From contig JAFSTS010000262.1 of NCBI GenBank assembly GCA_017445685.1, positions 1 through 14,907 on the forward strand: 14,907 nt of DNA, read 5' to 3'. The notes under the pieces were generated by a model. That model did no database searches. It worked only from the letters and a program-made list of their open reading frames with translations, and was not told the DNA's origin. A program made the translations under genes and the position numbers. Of this stretch, positions 7,752 through 14,907 are shown piece by piece (position 1 is the first letter of the stretch; each line of letters starts with the position of its first letter). This stretch comes from Clostridia bacterium. Lineage in GTDB: Bacteria; Bacillota_A; Clostridia; Oscillospirales; Acutalibacteraceae.

Positions 7752-8715
7752 GATACGAAAACGAAAAATGCAGTTTTTGCGGCGAGACTTTTAAAGAGGA
7801 CGACAAAATCGTTGTCTGTCCCGAATGCGGAGCGCCTCACCATAAAGACTGCTATGAAAAATAGAAAAATGCGCATTTGAAAACCTTCATAAAGAGGGTT
7901 ATGTCTGGACGGGCAGCGCGATTCAAACGAGTGAAGATACGATATCTTTTGAAAATGAACGGCAGACAAAGATCTGCCCCGTCTGTCAGGCTGAAAACGA
8001 TGCAGACGCCGAAGACTGCGCAAGCTGCGGCGCGCCGTTTCTCGTCAGCCGTCAGCAGACAGATGCGAAAAAAGTAAATATTGACGGCGAATATATTTCG
8101 ACAGAGGAATTTGTCGATTCTCAAAACACTGTTACGGTCGGTGAAGCCGCCGTTTATATCAAATCAAACAGCGAGAAGTTTCTCAAAAGCTTTCTCAGGG
8201 CAAAATTTTCAAAGACAAGACAAAGGTTTAATCTTGCAGCGCTTTTCTTTTCGCCGTACTGGTTCTTTTATCGAAAAATGTATCTGCCCGGACTCCTGTT
8301 TGCAGGAGCGCATATTGCGGGAATGTTGTTTTTTATGTCGCTGATCCAACGCTGCTTTCCGGAAGCAGTGGCATATCTTTCGTCTGTGTCGTCAAACGGT
8401 GTGACCGACATGGCTGAGGTATTTGAAAAATATCAGCAGTATGCGCTTGTCGGCGCGCAGCAGCACCCCGGACTGTTCAAGGCAGTATTTTTCTTCCCGT
8501 TGGTATTTATTCTTATAAATGTAATTGCCGGTTTTTCGGCAAACGGGCTTTATCTTAAAAAAATAAAAAAGGACACTGCAAAAATCAAAGCAATAGCGCA
8601 AAACAAAGATACGCTGTACGCATATCTTTATGCAAAGGGCGGCACGTCAATTCTGATGGTCGTTGCGGCGATCTTCCTGATAGATTCGCTGACTCAGACG
8701 CTGTTTATGCTGTAA
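7748..8715 (+). pseudogene. RING-like/zinc-ribbon/DUF2628 membrane protein, frameshifted
   Basis: Translation from ATG 7748 gives a zinc-binding head with Cys8, Cys11, Cys24, Cys27, His32 and Cys35, in the prokaryotic RING-finger style (CPECGAPHHKDC). It stops at TAG 7862-7864 after 38 residues. The -1 frame is open from 7858 to 8715 with no early start codon and continues the same protein: EKCAFENLHKEGYVW, a zinc ribbon CPVC...CASC, a DUF2628-like segment FNLAALFFSPYWFFYRKMY, then three hydrophobic helices. Restoring one A in the five-A run at 7857-7861 gives a continuous 322-residue protein with Cys42 as a further zinc ligand. An automatic caller may report only 7748-7864 and 8278-8715. The family is common in Clostridia, with unknown function. 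Real mutation, assembly error and recoding are all possible; the first two are more likely. Confidence 0.8.
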
Positions 8716-8749
8716 ACTTTAACCGGGAAATATAGGAGGAGAGACGAAA

Positions 8750-9625
8750 ATGAAAATCAGGAAAGCCGTAATTCCTGCAGGCGGACTTGGAACAAGAGTT
8801 CTTCCTGCATCAAAATCCGTGCCTAAGGAAATGCTCAATGTCGTTGACAAACCCGTGATTCAGTATCTTGTCGAGGAAGCAGTTGCTGCCGGTATCGAGG
8901 ATATTCTCATTATAACAAACAGGGGAAAAGGCGTCATTGAGGATCATTTTGATCATTCCTACGAGCTTGAGGACAAGCTTAAAAATGACCCGTCAAAAGA
9001 GAGCCTTTATAAGAGCATAAAAGATATTGCAGATCTTGCAAACATAACATTTATCAGGCAAAAAGAGACAAAAGGTCTCGGACACGCAATTCTCAGAGCA
9101 AAGACTTTTGTCGGAAACGATCCCTTTGCCGTGCTTTACGGCGACGACCTTATTTTTTCGGACGATCCCGTAACCGGACAGCTTTGCAGAGCGTATGAAA
9201 AATTCGGCTGCGGCAGCGTTGCCGTCAAAGAGGTTGCAAGGGAATGGGTAATGAAGTACTGCACTCTTGATGTAACGCCGCTTGAAGGCAACATCATGAG
9301 ATGTCATAAGATCATCGAAAAGCCGGCTGCCGATCAGATCATCACAAACTTTGCCATTCTCGGCAGAGTCGTTTTGCCGCCCGATGTTTTCGAGCTTCTT
9401 GAAAATTCGCCTTATGACGAGAGAACGGGTGAGCTTTATCTGACCGACGCTATGAGCGCGCTTGCTCAAAGAGGCGAGCTGACGGCCGTAGATTTTGTCG
9501 GCAAGAGATATGATATGGGCGCAAAGCTCGGAATAATGCAGGCAAATGTTGAAGCTGCGCTTGATCATCCCGAAATCGGCGAACAGTTCAGAAGCTATAT
9601 AAAAGAGCTCGCAAAAACGCTTTAA
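8750..9625 (+). CDS. galU: UTP--glucose-1-phosphate uridylyltransferase
   Basis: Makes UDP-glucose from UTP and glucose-1-phosphate, feeding cell-envelope polysaccharides, glycolipids and galactose metabolism. The 291-residue product has the nucleotidyltransferase signature GGLGTRVLPASKSVPKEML (11-29). It also has the substrate segment QKETKGLGHAI (104-114), the metal-binding GDD (131-133), the IIEKP motif with Lys191 (188-192), and GELYLTDA with GKRYDMG (251-257). Length and motif order are standard for bacterial GalU. AGGAGG (8734-8739) lies 10 bases upstream of the ATG. Its position between the broken membrane gene and rarA gives no pathway hint, and no separate promoter is obvious. Confidence 0.96.
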   Translation: MKIRKAVIPAGGLGTRVLPASKSVPKEMLNVVDKPVIQYLVEEAVAAGIEDILIITNRGKGVIEDHFDHSYELEDKLKNDPSKESLYKSIKDIADLANITFIRQKETKGLGHAILRAKTFVGNDPFAVLYGDDLIFSDDPVTGQLCRAYEKFGCGSVAVKEVAREWVMKYCTLDVTPLEGNIMRCHKIIEKPAADQIITNFAILGRVVLPPDVFELLENSPYDERTGELYLTDAMSALAQRGELTAVDFVGKRYDMGAKLGIMQANVEAALDHPEIGEQFRSYIKELAKTL

Positions 9626-9640
9626 TTTGGAGGCATAAAA

Positions 9641-10912
9641 ATGTCATCACCCCTGGCTGACAGGCTTCGTCCGCAGAAGCTTGAAGAGGTTGTCGGACAG
9701 CATCATCTGCTTGACGACGGCAAAGCGCTCAAAAATGTAATATTGTCGGGCGAGCTGCCGAACCTGATTTTTTACGGTCCATCGGGTGTCGGCAAAACTA
9801 CCGTTGCAAGAATTATTGCAAAAAATACAGACAGAAAATTCTGCAAGCTCAACGGAACAGTCGCTTCGACGGCGGACATTCGAAGCATTGTCGCTCAGCT
9901 TGACACATTTGAAGCGCCAAACGGAATTTTACTATACCTTGATGAAATACAGTATTTTAACAAAAAGCAGCAGCAGTCGCTTCTTGAATACATTGAAGAC
10001 GGCTCCATTACGCTGATAGCTTCCACCACCGAGAACCCGTATTTCTATGTTTACAGCGCGATACTCAGCCGAAGCACTGTGTTTGAATTTAAAGCGCTTG
10101 CGCCGGAAGACATCGTCCCGGCGGTGAAGAGAGGCTTTGATTTTCTCGAAAAGGAACGCGGCGAAAAACTGACAATTGAGCACGGCGTCATTGAACGAAT
10201 TTCGAAAGGCTGCGGCGGAGATGTCAGGAAGGCTCTTAATGCGGTCGAGATATGCGTTGTTTCCTCGATGCTTGAAAACGGCGAAAGAAAAATTTCGCTT
10301 GAAACTGCCGACGAAGTCACGCAAAAAAGCTATATGCGCTACGACAAGGACGGCGACGAGCATTACGACGCCATTTCCGCTTTTCAAAAATCCATGCGAG
10401 GCTCAGATCCCGACGCGGCGCTTCACTACCTTGCCAGAATACTTGAGGGAGGAGATCTTCCTTCTGCGTGCAGAAGGCTGATGGTGTGCGCCTGCGAAGA
10501 TGTCGGTCTTGCGTATCCGATGATAATACCTATTGTAAAAAGCGCAGTTGACGCGGCGCTGATGCTCGGACTTCCCGAAGCGAGAATACCCCTTGCCGAC
10601 GCAGTGGTGCTTGTGTGCAACAGCCCGAAATCAAACTCTGCCTACCTTGCGTATGACGCGGCCGCGGCTGATGTTCGAAAAGGAGATTTCGGCAGCGTTC
10701 CGCGAAACCTGCAAAACAAACATTTTGACGGCGAGGACAATCAGCACAAGGGACAGTTTTATGTTTATCCTCACGATTTTGAAAATCATTGGGTCAGTCA
10801 GCAATATCTGCCCGACCGTTTGAAAAATAAAAAATATTATTCCTTCGGCGAGAATAAAAATGAACAGGCCGCCAGAGAATATTGGGAAAGAATTAAGAAA
10901 AATAAAAAATAA
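9641..10912 (+). CDS. rarA: Replication-associated recombination protein A (RarA/MgsA AAA+ ATPase)
   Basis: AAA+ ATPase of the RarA/MgsA/WRNIP1 family, which acts at stalled replication forks and is related to clamp-loader subunits. The N-terminal SPLADRLRPQKLEEVVGQ is the family opening. Walker A is GPSGVGKT (46-53), Walker B LLYLDEI (97-103), sensor 1 STTENP (128-133), and SRS (143-145) probably supplies the arginine finger. The FNKKQQQSLLEYIEDG stretch (106-121) is characteristic of RarA. The C-terminal half contains the MgsA tetramerisation region, including SDPDAALHYLARILEGGD and RRLMVCACEDVGLAYP. The length of 423 is normal. GGAGG (9629-9633) lies 7 bases before the ATG, and galU ends 15 bases upstream. 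Confidence 0.94.
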   Translation: MSSPLADRLRPQKLEEVVGQHHLLDDGKALKNVILSGELPNLIFYGPSGVGKTTVARIIAKNTDRKFCKLNGTVASTADIRSIVAQLDTFEAPNGILLYLDEIQYFNKKQQQSLLEYIEDGSITLIASTTENPYFYVYSAILSRSTVFEFKALAPEDIVPAVKRGFDFLEKERGEKLTIEHGVIERISKGCGGDVRKALNAVEICVVSSMLENGERKISLETADEVTQKSYMRYDKDGDEHYDAISAFQKSMRGSDPDAALHYLARILEGGDLPSACRRLMVCACEDVGLAYPMIIPIVKSAVDAALMLGLPEARIPLADAVVLVCNSPKSNSAYLAYDAAAADVRKGDFGSVPRNLQNKHFDGEDNQHKGQFYVYPHDFENHWVSQQYLPDRLKNKKYYSFGENKNEQAAREYWERIKKNKK

Positions 10913-10914
10913 AA

Positions 10915-10931
10915 AAGGGTGATCGGCTTTG
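10915..10931 (+). promoter_or_regulatory. Ribosome binding site and TTG start of the MFS transporter
   Basis: AAGGGTGAT (10915-10923), a long match to the 16S rRNA tail, stands 5 bases before TTG at 10929. The next in-frame Met is at codon 23, inside the first predicted transmembrane helix, so TTG is preferred. Confidence 0.7.
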
Positions 10932-12473
10932 TCTGAAAAGAAAAACAAAATCAATTATAAACGAACTTTTCTCATTGGCTTCGGCTTTTTGAGCTGTATG
11001 CTTTTGTGGTCCGTTTACAATTCCTACATACCTGTAATTCTGCGCGGAAAGCTCTCTGCGCTGTTTGCTGCAAACGGCGGCGCAGTTGCGAATTATATTG
11101 CAGATCATCCTGCGCTAAGCTGGCTGTCGGTTGCGTTGATAGTAAATGCGATCATGACTATCGACAATATTTTCGGCGTTATCTTTCAGCCGTTTTTCGG
11201 CAAAAAAAGCGACAGAACTTTTACAAAAATGGGCAAACGAATGCCGTATATTCTTGTTTGTATGCCGATTTGCGCTTTGTTTTTCTGTCTGATACCGGTT
11301 GCCGCAACGGCAAGATCTATAGGACTTAGCATACTTTTGATGATGAGCGTCATCATTCTTTTCAATTTCACCATGTCCGTCTGGCGCTCGCCCGTAGTAT
11401 CTCTTATGCCCGACTTTACGCCCTCTCACCTTCAAAGCGACGCCAACGCTGTCATCAACATTATGGGCGGAATAGGACAGATGGTGGGCTTTGTTGTCGG
11501 AACGCTTACATCGTCTCTTGCGGCTTTGCTCGGCTTTACTGCCGTAAGCGGCGCGCTCAAAGCAGACACAAACGATCTTGGTGAGATAATTGATGAAGCA
11601 GGAAATCTGATACTTAAAAACGAACAGCCTCAGTATGTCGACTACACGCCTGTATTTGTCGTAACTGCGATAATAGCCGTGATTTGTATCGGAGTTCTTA
11701 CGATATTTTATAAGAGGAACAAGCATTATGATCTCTCCGCACAGGCAGCTCTTGAAAACGCCGAGGCTCAGCAGGGTAAAAAGCAAAAAATCAAAATAAA
11801 GGAGCTTCCCATAACGAAGCAGGAGAGAAAAAGTCTCATCGTTATGCTCGTTACGCTTTTTCTCATAAACAACGCAACAGAAGCTATCATTCCAAACTTC
11901 ACAAACTTTGCCAATAAAACGCTCAAGGTCGCGCCGATTTATTCAACCTTGATGATGGCGGCATTTGCGGTGTCGCTTGCACTGTTCGGCATACCGGCAG
12001 GCAAAATGGGCAGAAAGCTCGGAAGAAAAAAGACGATCGTGATCGGTCTTGTCAGCGTAATCGTGATGTTTGCGCTCTACCTTGTTGTTTCTCAGGTTAT
12101 GCCGATGTCGGCTGACGGCTCAGTCAATAAGGTGACGTGGATAACCCTCTGGATCGCAATCATTGTAGGCGGCGCGGCGATCGGATGCATCAACATAAAT
12201 ACTTTGCCGCTCGTTCTTGCAATCGGCGGAAGAGATTATGTCGGCACATTTACGGGATATTACTATACCGCTACGTTTTCGGCTGCTGTTACAGGCCCCA
12301 TTCTCTGCGGACTTGTCATAGGACTTTTTGGCGAAGACTACAACTATATGTTCCTTTTCTGCGCTATTATGTTCCTGCTCGGACTTGCGGCGATAAGAAG
12401 CGTTCATCACGGCGAAATGTCAAAGGACGAGGATACTTCATGGCTTGACGAAGCGGTTGAACAGGCGGACTAA
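10929..12473 (+). CDS. MFS transporter, SLC45/GPH-like (sugar or cation symporter family)
   Basis: A 514-residue polytopic membrane protein with about twelve hydrophobic helices. The segment GKKSDRTFTKMGKRMPY (91-107) is the cytoplasmic loop 2-3 motif of SLC45/GPH-type carriers. PDFTPSHLQSDANAVINIMGGIGQ (161-184) is another stretch typical of that group. GRKLGRKKT (361-369) is the matching motif of the second half. A long extracytoplasmic loop (about 205-240) and a charged central cytoplasmic loop (about 261-300, Lys/Gln-rich) separate the halves. Relatives include disaccharide and melibiose-type symporters, but the substrate cannot be read from sequence. It begins with TTG after an AAGGGTGAT site and sits between rarA and the apbE-rnf genes, 20 bases before apbE, so it may share that transcript. 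Confidence 0.85.
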   Translation: MSEKKNKINYKRTFLIGFGFLSCMLLWSVYNSYIPVILRGKLSALFAANGGAVANYIADHPALSWLSVALIVNAIMTIDNIFGVIFQPFFGKKSDRTFTKMGKRMPYILVCMPICALFFCLIPVAATARSIGLSILLMMSVIILFNFTMSVWRSPVVSLMPDFTPSHLQSDANAVINIMGGIGQMVGFVVGTLTSSLAALLGFTAVSGALKADTNDLGEIIDEAGNLILKNEQPQYVDYTPVFVVTAIIAVICIGVLTIFYKRNKHYDLSAQAALENAEAQQGKKQKIKIKELPITKQERKSLIVMLVTLFLINNATEAIIPNFTNFANKTLKVAPIYSTLMMAAFAVSLALFGIPAGKMGRKLGRKKTIVIGLVSVIVMFALYLVVSQVMPMSADGSVNKVTWITLWIAIIVGGAAIGCININTLPLVLAIGGRDYVGTFTGYYYTATFSAAVTGPILCGLVIGLFGEDYNYMFLFCAIMFLLGLAAIRSVHHGEMSKDEDTSWLDEAVEQAD

Positions 12474-12480
12474 AAGAAAA

Positions 12481-12496
12481 AGAGGAACTGATTTTG
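12481..12496 (+). promoter_or_regulatory. Ribosome binding site and TTG start of apbE
   Basis: AGAGGA (12481-12486) is 7 bases upstream of TTG 12494. This start places the hydrophobic signal-anchor at residues 6-23. The next in-frame Met is at codon 36, after the anchor, so TTG is favoured. Confidence 0.65.
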
Positions 12497-13501
12497 AAGT
12501 CGAAAAAAGTGATTTTTGGCGTTGCCGCAATTTTAGCTGTAGTGTTGCTCGTTACCCTTATAGGACGAGACACGGACTTTGAAAAAACCACTTACGCAAT
12601 GGCGGCGGCTGTCGGCATTAAGCTTTCAGGAAAAAACTGCGAGGAAACTGCCGAAAAAATCAACGACAGGATCGTCGAATGTGAAAACAGGGAAATTTCC
12701 CGAAATGCCGCAGCGTCCGATGTTTCAAAAATCAACGCTGAAAAAACATATACGGTATCGGACAAAACCGTAAAATATATTTCACAGCTTAAAGATTTTT
12801 CTTCAAGCTGCTCAGGAGCCGTTGACATAACCGTGGGCGAGCTGACGAGGTTATGGAATATCGGCGGCGAGGATTTCAAAGTGCCCGGCAAAAGCGAAAT
12901 TGAACAAGCGCTTTCGTCTGTAGGATATGAACAGATCAAAATTATAAACAACAATGTTTCCATAGGAAAAAACCAAAGCCTTGATTTAGGCTGCGCAGGA
13001 AAAGGAATTGCCTGTGACGAGGCGCTGGAGATAATTGAGACTTCGGGAGTAAAAAGAGCCGTAATCAGCGTAGGCGGAAGTATTTTGCTGTGGAGTAAAG
13101 ACTCAAATGAAGAATTTACCGTCGGCATTCGTGATCCGCACAAAAGCGCGTCCGACTATTGTATGACGGTCAAAACGGAAAACACTTTTGTTTCAACATC
13201 AGGAACTTACGAAAGATTTTCCATTGACAAAAACGGAAAAGAGTATCATCATATACTTTCCACAACGACAGGCTATCCGGTGGAAAACGATGTCTTATCC
13301 GTGACTGTTTTTTGCCAAAGCGGTTTGCTCAGCGATTCGCTTTCGAGCGCATGCCTGATACTCGGATATGAAAAAAGTGAAGAGCTTTTGAAAAAATACG
13401 ACGCTTCGGCAGTGTATATTTTCAAAGATAATACAGTCAAAACTTCGTCCGGCTTCGAATACGAACTGAATGTCAGAAATAACGAATATGTTTTGAAATA
13501 A
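12494..13501 (+). CDS. apbE: FAD:protein FMN transferase, membrane-anchored
   Basis: ApbE enzymes cleave FAD and attach FMN to a Thr/Ser of target flavoproteins, notably RnfG and RnfD. The 335-residue product has an N-terminal signal anchor (about 6-23) without a lipobox Cys, so it is probably tethered on the outer face of the membrane. Family motifs are in order: SGAVDITVGELTRLW (107-121), DLGCAGKGIACD (164-175, the GAxAKG-like FAD/Mg site), ISVGGSILL (191-199), TSGTYERF (235-242), YHHILSTTTGYP (251-262, counterpart of HIIDPxTG) and SDSLSSA (280-286). The HIIDP motif is degenerate (HILST), the one unusual point. It is followed after 9 bases by the NusG domain II gene and then by Gx and rnfC, which makes Rnf subunits its expected substrates. 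Confidence 0.93.
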   Translation: MKSKKVIFGVAAILAVVLLVTLIGRDTDFEKTTYAMAAAVGIKLSGKNCEETAEKINDRIVECENREISRNAAASDVSKINAEKTYTVSDKTVKYISQLKDFSSSCSGAVDITVGELTRLWNIGGEDFKVPGKSEIEQALSSVGYEQIKIINNNVSIGKNQSLDLGCAGKGIACDEALEIIETSGVKRAVISVGGSILLWSKDSNEEFTVGIRDPHKSASDYCMTVKTENTFVSTSGTYERFSIDKNGKEYHHILSTTTGYPVENDVLSVTVFCQSGLLSDSLSSACLILGYEKSEELLKKYDASAVYIFKDNTVKTSSGFEYELNVRNNEYVLK

Positions 13502-13510
13502 GGAAAGAAC

Positions 13511-13906
13511 ATGAAAGGTTTTTTTGCAAGAAAAACGCAGGAGAGAAAACTTCTCGGCAGAGTCGATATTCTGCTTATTGTTTTCATATTGTTGATTTGC
13601 GCGAGCTTTTACCTTCCGTTTCTTCTGAAAAAAGACGAGGTAAAAGCAAACATAATTTACAACGGTGAAATTGTCGAACAGATAAACCTTTCAAAAAACG
13701 GGGAGGATTTTACACTGAAAGTCGGAAGGTGTGAAATCGGTGTTGAAAAAAACGAGATATTTTTTTTGAACAGTCCCTGCCCCGACAAAGTCTGCGTCAA
13801 AACGGGCAGGCTTTCAAGAAGCGGCGAGTTTGCCTCGTGCGTACCTGAGAAGGTCACTATTATTTTGGAAGGCGGCGCAAAACTGCCGGACGCGGTGACC
13901 TATTGA
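13511..13906 (+). CDS. NusG domain II-containing membrane-anchored protein
   Basis: A 131-residue protein with one transmembrane helix (about 19-41) after a short basic N-terminus. A NusG_II-type beta domain of about 85 residues follows. Diagnostic features are the SPCPDKVCVKTG segment (88-99) and the C-terminal SCVPEKVTIIL (109-119), giving three conserved Cys residues that probably face outward. It is not the transcription factor NusG; only this small domain is shared. Homologues sit next to apbE, Gx and rnf genes in Clostridia and, as I recall without checking, next to EetB-like genes in extracellular electron transfer loci of Listeria and lactobacilli. The exact role is unknown. AGGAA (13501-13505) precedes the ATG, and the next gene starts 1 base after the stop. 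Confidence 0.85.
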   Translation: MKGFFARKTQERKLLGRVDILLIVFILLICASFYLPFLLKKDEVKANIIYNGEIVEQINLSKNGEDFTLKVGRCEIGVEKNEIFFLNSPCPDKVCVKTGRLSRSGEFASCVPEKVTIILEGGAKLPDAVTY

Positions 13907-13907
13907 T

Positions 13908-14447
13908 ATGAAAAATAAATCTCTGACTCAAAAAATTTCGCTTGCTGCTTTGATGAGCGCTCAGGCGATTGCAATATCGTTTCTGGAGGGGCTGATTCCG
14001 ACTTCGGCTTTTCTTCCTCCGGGTGCAAAGCTCGGACTGTCAAATATTGTCACGATGTTCTGCGTTGAATCGCTTCCGTTTTCTTATGCTCTGTGCGTTA
14101 CCTTTTTCAAGTCGCTTTTTGCGCTTCTGACAAGAGGAGTTACAGCCGGAATAATGAGCTTTTGCGGAGGAATGCTCAGCACAATCGCGACATACGGGCT
14201 TTTTAGATTGAAAAAACTCGATATCGGTTATATCGGAATTGCAGTCTGTTCTGCAGTGTGTCACAATGCGGCGCAGCTTGCTGTCAGCGCAGTTATTTCC
14301 GGAACGCCTGCTATCGTTTTATATTTTCCGGTTCTTTTTGCATCTTCCGTGCTGACCGGAATTCTGACGGGCATTTTGCTCAAAGCTGTAATGCCTGTGA
14401 TGAATAAGCAAAACCACATCATTACAAAAGGGGTGGAAAACCTATGA
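13908..14447 (+). CDS. Gx transporter family protein (Hpre_diP_synt_I family)
   Basis: A 179-residue integral membrane protein with about five to six hydrophobic segments. It starts KISLAALMSAQAIAISFLEGLIP and carries the typical PPGAKLGLSNIVTMF (37-51) and LLTRGVTAGIMSFCGGMLS motifs. The family was once labelled heptaprenyl diphosphate synthase component I, but its layout resembles small S-component-like membrane proteins. EetB of electron transfer loci belongs, as far as I recall, to the same family. The true substrate or role is unproven. The gene begins 1 base after the NusG_II stop, with GGTGA (13894-13898) as a modest ribosome binding site, suggesting coupling. Its stop overlaps the rnfC ATG (ATGA). 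Confidence 0.88.
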   Translation: MKNKSLTQKISLAALMSAQAIAISFLEGLIPTSAFLPPGAKLGLSNIVTMFCVESLPFSYALCVTFFKSLFALLTRGVTAGIMSFCGGMLSTIATYGLFRLKKLDIGYIGIAVCSAVCHNAAQLAVSAVISGTPAIVLYFPVLFASSVLTGILTGILLKAVMPVMNKQNHIITKGVENL

Positions 14448-14907
14448 AATCAAAAAAACCTGCCGGAGTGCTGTCGGCAGTGACAAAGGTTCGCGGCGGA
14501 GTTGCGGTTTCTCACAACAAAAACACGGCAAATATGCCGGTTGAGAGAATGCCTGTGCCAGAAAAGGTCGTCATCGCAATGCAGCAGCACATAGGAGCGC
14601 CATGTGTTCCGACGGTAAAAGTCGGCGACACTGTTGCAGTCGGTCAGCTCATAGGCGACTCGGACAAATTTGTCAGCGCGCCTATCCATGCGAGTATTTC
14701 GGGAACAGTCAAATCCATTAAGGATCTGAAGCTTCCCAACGGAGTCATCACTAAAGGTATCGAAATTGAATCCGACGGAGAAATGCGACTTTGCGAAAGC
14801 ATAAAAAAGCCTGACGTTCACGATAAAGAGAGCTTTATCAAGGCGGTGCGTGACTCAGGACTTGTCGGACTCGGCGGAGCAGGCTTTCCGACTCATGTCA
14901 AGCTTAA
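14444..14907 (+). CDS. rnfC: Electron transport complex subunit RnfC (5' part, cut by the window end)
   Basis: The frame is open from ATG 14444 to the window end, giving 154 residues. RnfC is the peripheral subunit of the ion-pumping Rnf complex that handles electron exchange with NAD(H). Residues 41-118 form the RnfC N-terminal barrel-sandwich domain (KVVIAMQQHIGAPCVPTVKVGDTVAVGQLIG, then FVSAPIHASISGTV). VGLGGAGFPTHVKL (141-154) begins the FMN/NADH-binding Rossmann-like domain shared with complex I 51-kDa subunits. The Fe-S motifs would lie downstream. The usual GGIHPPxxK motif near residue 19 reads GGVAVSHNK here. An AGGGGTGG site lies just upstream, and the start overlaps the Gx stop. rnfD, G, E, A and B are expected beyond the window. 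Confidence 0.94.
   Translation, partial: MKSKKPAGVLSAVTKVRGGVAVSHNKNTANMPVERMPVPEKVVIAMQQHIGAPCVPTVKVGDTVAVGQLIGDSDKFVSAPIHASISGTVKSIKDLKLPNGVITKGIEIESDGEMRLCESIKKPDVHDKESFIKAVRDSGLVGLGGAGFPTHVKL

Noticed and set aside
7855..7872. Canonical -1 programmed frameshift heptamer at the RING gene break
   Set aside because: In the zero frame the sequence does not fit X XXY YYZ: the GAA codon cannot re-pair after slipping back one base. No clear downstream stem-loop was found, so a mutation or read error is simpler.
8081..8344. Plus-strand open frame over the DUF2628 segment
   Set aside because: It is in a different frame from the one encoding the zinc ribbon, FNLAALFFSPYW motif and membrane helices; its translation shows no domain.
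11115..11786. Minus-strand open frame (223 codons) inside the MFS gene
   Set aside because: Low-complexity Lys/Arg/His/Tyr-rich translation antisense to a clear membrane protein; no family features.
1..14907. CRISPR arrays, tRNA/rRNA genes, insertion sequences, phage or defence genes
   Set aside because: No regularly spaced repeats, tRNA cloverleaf, transposase motif or integrase was seen; the content is core metabolic and housekeeping genes.

Overview
The window reads as a piece of a low-to-moderate GC anaerobic Firmicute, most likely a clostridial (Oscillospiraceae/Ruminococcaceae-like) chromosome. This is inferred from four things: a clostridial Rnf-type cluster beginning with apbE, NusG_II and Gx genes; efp followed by a CD1247-type zinc-ribbon gene; adjacent glutamyl- and glutaminyl-tRNA synthetases; and AGGAGG-type ribosome binding sites with occasional TTG starts. 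All genes lie on the + strand and are tightly packed. No tRNA, rRNA, insertion sequence, phage gene or CRISPR array was seen, and no gene-free stretch exceeds 300 bases.

Region 1 (1-2512): the end of an unidentified upstream frame, then homoserine dehydrogenase (hom) and aspartate kinase (lysC), the entry and branch enzymes of aspartate-family amino acid synthesis. lysC carries a strong internal ribosome binding site and in-frame ATG, which predicts a separate regulatory beta subunit.

Region 2 (2513-3600): a promoter, then elongation factor P and a small acidic zinc-ribbon protein, closed by a clear intrinsic terminator.

Region 3 (3601-9625): a near-consensus promoter and a structured leader precede gltX (TTG start) and glnS. 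A four-helix membrane protein follows. Next is a RING-like/zinc-ribbon/DUF2628 membrane protein gene that is broken by an apparent one-base frameshift at about 7861. galU (UDP-glucose synthesis) ends the region.

Region 4 (9626-14907): rarA (replication-fork AAA+ ATPase), an SLC45/GPH-like MFS transporter (TTG start), apbE (FMN transferase, TTG start), a membrane-anchored NusG domain II protein, a Gx/EetB-like membrane protein and the 5' part of rnfC. The last four look like the start of an Rnf operon: ApbE would attach FMN to the RnfD/RnfG subunits expected beyond the window, and RnfC is the peripheral electron-input subunit. Most of the window is core metabolism and housekeeping. The points worth a second look are the frameshifted RING/DUF2628 gene, the internal lysC start, and the NusG_II and Gx genes leading the Rnf operon.
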